DNA of 64,000 bases from Darksidea phi (lineage: Eukaryota > Ascomycota > Dothideomycetes > Pleosporales > Lentitheciaceae): the NCBI GenBank assembly GCA_030770425.1, contig JASJFT010000066.1:62001-126000 (forward strand), in the 5' to 3' direction. The translations under genes and the position numbers were made by a program. Below are positions 57,270-64,000 of the stretch, piece by piece (position 1 is the first letter of the stretch; each line of letters opens with the position of its first letter). The notes beneath the pieces are model-generated. The model was given only the letters and a program-made list of their open reading frames with translations, was not told the origin of the DNA and searched no databases.

Positions 57270-58616
57270 TGGTTGGCTTACCGCAAGGCGAAAATTGGCT
57301 AATGACTTCGCACTGCCCTAGTGAGCGCCCGCCGAGAATGATTGTCTGACCTTCGACCTCCATTTCGACTTTTCACTCTTCATGGAGAAAGAAAACGGCC
57401 AACCGGTTATGAGAAACAAATTGGCTCTCAGAGGAATTCCAGGTGGGTTTAGGAAAATCCGGCACCCAGGATGGCGTCTCGCTATCATTGAGTCGGTCAG
57501 AAAGAAGGCAAAACGTTGTCAATAATATATGCAATGCTTCTTTGTTTTGCGAAAGCAGAAAAATTGCAGTCTCGCTCATAACTCCGGTCGGTGTCTTGCT
57601 ATAGTCCGGGGGTTCTGCTTGTCTCGCAATGCCGTATAGCGCATTCACATGGTGTCGTGGATCGTGAGATTGGCGCGTTGTCGTATTCAACCGAAGATCG
57701 TCGGGTCTTTTTTGGGTTCTGAAAAGGATTCTTCTCAGAATTCATAGATCTTGCCCATGTAATTGGTATTGTGGAAATCAAGTGACATTGCACGCTGTGA
57801 CCCCTCAAGCCACCTCTTTCCAAGTATCGGTGCTCGTTTCTGTTCCGCAACATCCTCCATGTAAAAAAAAAATCCATCATTGCTTCATACAAGTCTATGG
57901 GATGGAACTCATGTCTTCGACATAAGAATATCGGCCTAGTTTTCGCAAGTCGAAATTCCTGGTATGTCCACATTCGCATCCAATATGGGCGCCAGAGTAA
58001 ATCCCATGCTCCTTATTGGGCTCGAGTGAGAAAATACACTCGAGGATTGATTACGGTTTCCATGCCGTTAGGTGCAGGGTTCTGCCCTGGATCTAGCATG
58101 TATGAAGTCGCTGCATTCACGTAGAGATTCGATTCGCCAAGCCACGCAACCACCCTACACGCTTCCGCATATATCACTCCCATTAGCAGCACTTGCAAAT
58201 TCTCTTAGAATGTATGGCTCTGGTTGATACAGATCGCGTCGACCCATATAATGCATGGGTGTTCCTGGTCTCGCAGAGCGCGAAGGGCGGCATCGAGGTT
58301 GATAGTTACGCCACACGCTTCGCCGTCCACGAAGACTTCTGTTCCCTCCGTGGTCGGTCCAAAGATACTAAAGCGCCTCGTATCCTGGCGAAGTCATCAA
58401 GCGAGACGGCTTGCATAGTATTGGTTCTGAAGGCTGGCCGGGTAGCACCGTTAACGTGCGGATCTCGGGTGTATGAGAGCGGCACCGCGGCGTGGTGTGC
58501 GATAACGCGAAATAAATAGTAGTCCTTCGAACCTCGGCGTCCCGGAGGATGGATGGGAGATTGTTAGAGGTTTCGGGATACGTTGGCGGGGAAGCTGAAT
58601 GGTATGCAAGGGACAT
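57270..58616 (-). pseudogene. HET domain pseudogene
   Basis: HET landmarks appear in order on the minus strand but broken: EIRTLTVLPGQPSEPI and GYEAL (start of the domain), then VTINLDAALRALRDQEHP, IIWVDAICINQ, an in-frame TAA, and QVLLMGVIYAEACRVVAWLGES. After frame changes come WTYQEFRLAKTRPIFLC, HHVNALYGIARQAEPPDY and ETPSWVPDFP. A last piece, GQTIILGGRSLGQCEVI, lies near 57300. At least one nonsense codon and two frameshifts make it a pseudogene. It is the third HET locus in the window. Confidence 0.75.
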
Positions 58617-60097
58617 ACAACTTTTCAGCCTTGCTTAGCCACACTGCATGCATAATCTCCCATCCAGTAAAATTGCATAGATAACATGCCAACAAAAAAA
58701 AACCGCCATTGTCGAGGTGCCGAGAGGCGCGATAGGAGTCCTTTGGATAATTCAATTCATAAGGATGGGAGGGAAACATGTAACGGCCAGAAGTGACGGT
58801 GCCACCATTCCATCGTCACCTGGTAAGCCTAAAACCCAAAGGGCCCAGAGTTTCCAATTTCTCCTATAAATTTAAAGACATCCAATAAGGCTCCCTTTAA
58901 GAACTTGCGTAAAGCTAGCGTATACACTCATTTAGCAGCCATCTATCATACATTTAGATAATAGTTAACAATGACTAGTAACTGCGTAAAGAAATGTAAG
59001 AACGTTCTTCAAATTGCTTTCTACTCTAGGATACAGTGCATAGCTACGACCGGACACATGAATATTAATATATAAATAATAGTAACAAGGTGAGAATAAA
59101 GGGGGATACTATCATCTACAATTCTCCAAAGTGTGCGTAACGCAAAAGTTCTCCCTGTTGGTCTCGGTTGGGTAGTATCCATAGTACCTACAAGAATATT
59201 ACAAGACTGTGAGGCTAAACAGCATACGGCGGTGACGGCGGGATTAACCACCCTCTCTACGACTTTGGCGCATCTAGAGGAAGTACTGCATCACCTAGCG
59301 CGCGTATTACTATTTAAAACGAGACACGTTTGTTAGTAATAAGAAAAGACGGGCAAGAATTCCATAAGAATGCGTTATATTTCGAGCTTCTGCTTGTTCT
59401 TGTACACTAGTCATCCCAGCCACCACCACCCTACGGTATCCAACCTGGCAATTCCCTGAGGTGTCATTCTAATCCACTGATATCCATCCGGACCAACCAA
59501 TTCCTAGATACAAGACCCGATAAAAACTGACCATGCCCATGCATGCATGATAGAATCCCCCCTCAAAAACGCCCGCGAACCCAAACCCTAACTCTGAAAT
59601 GAGCAGAAAGGCCGCCACCTGCCACAACGGATGGCATTCCGAAATAAGAAAAAAAAGCGATAGTAAGCAAGTACGCCCTGGACAAATAAAGAACAAAGCC
59701 CGTTGCATGATGCTCCGATGAACCCCCACGCTATGAGAATTTCTGGTATCATTGCAAGAACGGCCCTAGACGAGGGTGCTTACGCCAAAGACAACCCGGA
59801 GCGCCCTCCTAACCAGGTGAGACGCGGTGAGAAAGGGATCATGCATGGACGATGCGCGAGACAAACTAAAAAGAAAGAAGAAAAAAAAATGCTAGAATAC
59901 GCGTAAAACTTCAACGAGACATGATGAAGGGGAGAGGCCTAATATCCTAGACGCCTCTCCAAACTTTGAACGCCGTGATATGCAATGCTGTAACTATCGA
60001 TGCTAGTGCCGTGACTGTTTTGCCCGTAAGCTTTAATATTTCAGAGTTTGGTCCGTTACCTCGAAGGAGGTTTGATGCTCTCGTTCCGTATCGGCGC
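58617..60097. other. Long gene-free interval downstream of ATG1
   Basis: 1.5 kb without a supported gene, AT-biased around 58900-59100. The proximal part presumably includes the ATG1 3' UTR. Confidence 0.5.
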
Positions 60098-63000
60098 TCA
60101 TTGTCTGGCAGTGCCCTGAGACGAAGGGGAGCTGCGGGCAGACGGATGCGGGGCTGGTGCGCTCGTGATGGATGCCCTCTTCTGGGCCTTTTGCAGACTC
60201 AACTTCTTCTTCAACGACTGGTGTCGCAATTTCATGCCCTCGAGGACTTGCAGGAGATTAGCGTTTGGTCCGGGATATTTACTGGAAGACTGCACTTACG
60301 TTTCAAGATAGAGTGGCGATCTTCAGTCTCCAATCCGTTGATTTCTTCGCCATCGAACTTGCGGCTAGACGATTCGTCCTCATCTTCCAGAATAGCTTCC
60401 AACATCCAGATGGCGGTCTGGTAGTTCAAGTCACAGCCTGGCAGATCGGCTCCTACGAGCTCGTTGACCGCAGCCGTCCGGCTCATTTCGAGAGCCCGAT
60501 CGTACATCAGCTTCTCCGCTGTGATCCCAGTCGTGAACAAGATATCTTCCGCGGATCCCACCGTCGTGGCAGACCCCGAAGCTGCTGAATGGTTGTTTGG
60601 ATGCCTTGGATGGTCGAGCGGTAGTTGCTGCTGAGCCTGCTTCAGCTTTCGTGCAACGATCTCCGACTTGATGCAACCCTCATTGAACCGATCTCGCATC
60701 CAGGTTACAACATACTTTAGCCGCTCCTTCAGCCGCTCGTTGTTGGGAGTTGAGCTGCGTGAAAGACGGTTCCAGCAGTTTCCGGCAACGTCCATGGCTT
60801 TACTAAGCATGGCGAGGACTTTGACGAACAAGACCAAGGCTTCTTCGGAAACAACTACAACAGTGTCAGGTGTCAGATCGTCGTCATCGTCATCTTCAAT
60901 CCCCTCTTGAGCTGGCTTCCTGACACCTGTAGGACCGATTCCAAGACCTCGATCGCTTGGCGCAACCGGAACAATCTGTTGATATTTGACATCCGCGAGG
61001 CCCCATACCGCGTGACTAAGATGAGCCAACTCCTCGATCTTTTTGACTATCGCGGTATCTTCGTCTTTAGTGGTGGTTTTGCCACCATCCCCAATCAGAA
61101 GCAGGCTACTCTGAGCTGTAGGATAAACCGGAAAGCCAGCAATGCCCTGTGGCGGAGACACGCCTTTCATCATGGGTGGCGAAAGTCCGAGACCGCGAAT
61201 ATTGACCATGTTCATAGCTTTTGACAATGCCGATGTTGCACTTTCAAAGCTCGGGCGATATCGACGCTCGTAAGAGCCAGTGCGCTGGTGCGTAGGCACA
61301 TGCTTTTGCTGAATCTGGATAGCTCTTGAAGGAACTACAGCGCCTGTCGTCGACGTTGGAGATCCTTGCGTCGTCGCTCGCCGTTTCATTGCAGCTTCTC
61401 TCGTCGGCAAGCGGTCTCTCGCGGTTTGCGGGCTTGCCGCAATCTCGTCTGCCAGAGCATCAATCTCCACGCGTCGCTTCTCCACAAACACGAAGCCTTC
61501 GTCAAGTGCTGTATCTTGCGCAGCGCGCTCTGCCGCCTCTCTCATTGCCGCCTCTGGCCGCTGCGGTGCGCGCTCACGGTCCAGATGGTCTTTGAGACCA
61601 GAGGACGTAGGATGAGGCTCTTCGCGAGAAAACCGGCGCCTAGTCCCAATAGAGGCGGGATCCAGAGCTTGCTCTTGCAAAGGCGCTGGGCGCACAGGTG
61701 CCGTGGCTGCAGTTGGAAGTTGCGGACGTCGTTCGCGCTGAGGCGGGTGCTGCTCGATTGGCGGAAGGGGAGTGTTGCTAAACCTCCGATTCGACCCAGT
61801 TCGCGGCGGAGTCCCCGAAGGTTGCCCAGATGTCGGACGAGATGCCGGTCGCGATGGCGGGGTCGTTCCATATGGAGTCTTATCTCGAGGTGATCGCGAA
61901 TAAGGGATTTCGGACGCCCGTCGATCCATCTCGGTTGGCATCTTCTGCACTCGCTTAGGAGCGATCGGCTCCTGTTCAAGCGGTTGCGGGAGATCTTCAT
62001 CAACTAGACCGGGGATCTCTTGGAGGATTACGGGATCCGAGAAAAAGCTATCGTAGGACATTCGTTCGGTGGGCACGCGCTTGAGCAGGGCGCGGATGAG
62101 GTTCTTCATTGCCCTACTAGCGACAAGACCCTCGGAGAATCTAATATGATCCTTGCGCTCTTCAATTTTGCGGAGAAGCTCAACATGGTTGTTTGCTCTA
62201 AATGGCGGTCGAGCGCACATCATCTCGAACAAGACAGTTCCCACAGACCAGAGATCAGCCTCCGGGCCGTACTTCTCATAGCGTAGAATTTCCGGAGCCA
62301 TGTACAAAGGAGAGCCGCAGAGGGTCTCGGCTAGGGATGTCGTTGGTAGTACTCTGGCGAAACCGAAATCAGCAATCTTTAGCATAGGTAAAGACTCAAC
62401 ACCAGTAGCAGGAATCAGCGAGTTAGTATCGGCGGCTAATGGCATGCGCTCCAGGGTTCCGCTCTGCGAGTAGTAAAGTGTTGACGGATTAAGCAGTAGA
62501 TTTTGTGGCTTGAGATCCCGGTGAATGTAATTCTTTGACCGCAGAAACTCGAGAGCGCTAGCCATCTGCTTTGCAAAGTGGCGCACAATCACTTCGTTCA
62601 GACCCCCAATTGGCGGGTTCGGGTATTTCTCGATCATGCGCTGGGTCTGCGGGTGGTTCGCGAGATCGGTGCGCTTCTTGATGAACCCAGACAGATCTCC
62701 AAGCTCGCAGAATTCCATTATGATGTGCATTCGTGACGGCGTCTCGTGACAGTCGATGAGGGCGACGATGTGGGCATGGTGCAGGCTACGCAGGATGGCG
62801 ATCTCCGAGACTAAGTTGTCTTTGAGTTTCTTGTTCAGCTTGGTAACGTTGACCGATTTGATGGCAACGGATTGCCGCTTCTCCTATAAGATGACTCATA
62901 TTAGAAATGTTCATCTCAAGTGACTTGGAATGAACCCAAACTAGGCATCTCTCATGGCCGCCACAGGATGGAAACTAGAGAAAGGGATCACATACAATGT

Positions 63001-63148
63001 GAATGCCCCGGTAGACCTCCGCAAAGCTCCCCTTGCCGATGTGATCCATGCGCTTGAACTGGCCGATGATCGGCTCCGACGACGACGACGTCTGGCTCGA
63101 TGTTGCCGACCTGCGCGGCCGCAGAGCGTTGTGAGGTGGAGTTGCCAT
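60098..63148 (-). CDS. ATG1: Autophagy Ser/Thr kinase ATG1
   Basis: ATG1/ULK kinase, which starts autophagosome formation with Atg13 and Atg17. Exons 63148-62996, 62883-60300 and 60246-60098 sum to 2886 nt, 961 aa, with introns of 112 and 53 bp. Kinase: IGKGSFAEV (37-45), AIK lysine 60, HRDLKPQN with Asp 174, DFGFAR (223-228), [12 protein letters not shown] long Pro/Ser-rich linker follows. FVFV at about 515-518, after acidic LDEG, fits an Atg8-interacting motif of the type seen in yeast Atg1. The C-terminal helical region (from about 620: [19 protein letters not shown] and [26 protein letters not shown]) is the EAT/tandem-MIT domain that binds Atg13. The final exon ends in basic [17 protein letters not shown]. 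The start at 63148 is supported by family spacing; an in-frame upstream ATG at 63316 also exists. Confidence 0.95.
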
Positions 63149-64000
63149 GATGGCGGCGCTGGACGACCAGCCGAGTCCTCGACCCTTCCCTCGGTGTATT
63201 GCCCAAGGTTCAGCTACCAACGAAGATGCGGATAGAGAGTGGGCGTGAGCACGTTGCACATGGGTTGTATAGCTGCGCAGAGAGAGCGTCGGGGGTGCGG
63301 CGGTTGAGTGCTGCACTGGGGAGCAGACTGGGCCGTTTGCGAGATGCGGCTCCGATTATAAGAGCAGTAGTTGCTGATTAGATAGCAGATAACGAGGATA
63401 TAGCGTCGTGGGTCGGAGGGGCGTGGGAGGGGGGGACGGGGGGAAAGTGCCTGAATGGCAGGCTGTTGCTGGGCCTCGAGGCGTGATAGGGTGGTCTATG
63501 GGAACGAGCGAGGGTGGCAGGCAGCCGGCGAGGAGCACTGGTGGACGTGAGCAACAAGGAGACGAGGGCGGGCGAGGGGAAAGAATAGAACAGCAAGCAC
63601 AGGAAGAGGAAGATAGAAAGTAAGTAGTTAGATAGCGCAGCGGGCGGAGGAGAGACCAGCTGCGGGCCTGTTGTTGGGTGGAGAGTCACTCACTGAGCTT
63701 CCAATGCGGACTAGCGCGGCGGCGATAACGGCGGTCGATAAGGCACAGGCACCACGCGTCGACGTGACCCGGCCATTCACTGACGAGTCGAGTCACAGAG
63801 AGCACTTGAGGGCCTATTCATCGCCATAGCTTTGTAATTATCTTCGGCGTCTCTCTCCTGGTCTCTCTCTCTCTAATACTTCGTCTCATGGCACGCATCC
63901 TCGTGCACCCGCCGGCCACACCCCGCGCCCGTTAGACAGCGCCATGTCATCTGATGCCACTCCGCGAACAATGACGACCATTGCGCCCTGTGCCACTCTG
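63149..64000. other. ATG1 promoter region
   Basis: GC-balanced 5' flank with purine-rich runs (63410-63610, plus strand) and a CT-repeat near 63845-63875. No other gene is visible before the window end. Confidence 0.5.

Overview
This window looks like nuclear DNA of a filamentous ascomycete (Pezizomycotina, plausibly Dothideomycetes; the class is an inference). Genes carry short introns, mostly 48-112 bp, with GTAWGT-type donors, and a textbook TACTAAC branch site lies in the UMP-CMP kinase intron. The protein families are typically fungal: HET domain proteins, MFS drug transporters, CorA-like membrane proteins, DUF7730/F-box-like proteins, T5orf172 proteins, eIF3m and ATG1. AT-rich tracts rich in TpA alternate with gene blocks, as expected where repeat-induced point mutation (RIP) acts.

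Layout. 0-5.1 kb: a HET gene, an AT-rich repeat field, and a decayed bacterial-type acyltransferase fragment beside a 97-bp direct repeat. 5.4-7.9 kb: an intact 15-exon MFS transporter. 10-17.6 kb: a small hypothetical protein, a CorA-like membrane protein with one frame break, a relic exon, and a large protein kinase with a WD40-like C-terminal half. 18.4-21 kb: a DUF4743-Nudix hydrolase with an in-frame TGA and an intact MDR-type oxidoreductase. 23.7-30.3 kb: a second HET gene (frame-broken), a PD-(D/E)XK nuclease-like protein and a degenerate Glu-rich gene. 30.8-38.3 kb: a conserved block with a DUF7730-like protein, a small mitochondrial-type protein, UMP-CMP kinase, eIF3m, a small secreted protein and a secreted PEBP-like protein. 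38.3-44.6 kb: repeats, a LINE relic, a possible LTR, a fungal RelA/SpoT-domain gene and a TIR element with an internal minisatellite. 44.6-58.6 kb: a six-exon MFS transporter, two decayed kinase-like genes, an ankyrin gene with an in-frame TAG and a CaaX tail, a T5orf172 gene and a third, heavily decayed HET gene. 60-63.2 kb: ATG1.

Housekeeping genes (URA6, eIF3m, ATG1, both MFS genes, MDR) splice cleanly into open frames whose exon lengths sum to multiples of three. Most accessory genes carry frameshifts or nonsense codons. This contrast argues for real decay of a dispensable gene set more than for uniform sequencing error, although single-base assembly errors cannot be excluded for any one break. 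The accessory genes (three HET genes, kinases, T5orf172, PD-(D/E)XK, ankyrin, CorA-like, RelA/SpoT) resemble a non-self-recognition or defence island. That reading is an inference from family content; no mechanism can be proven from sequence alone.
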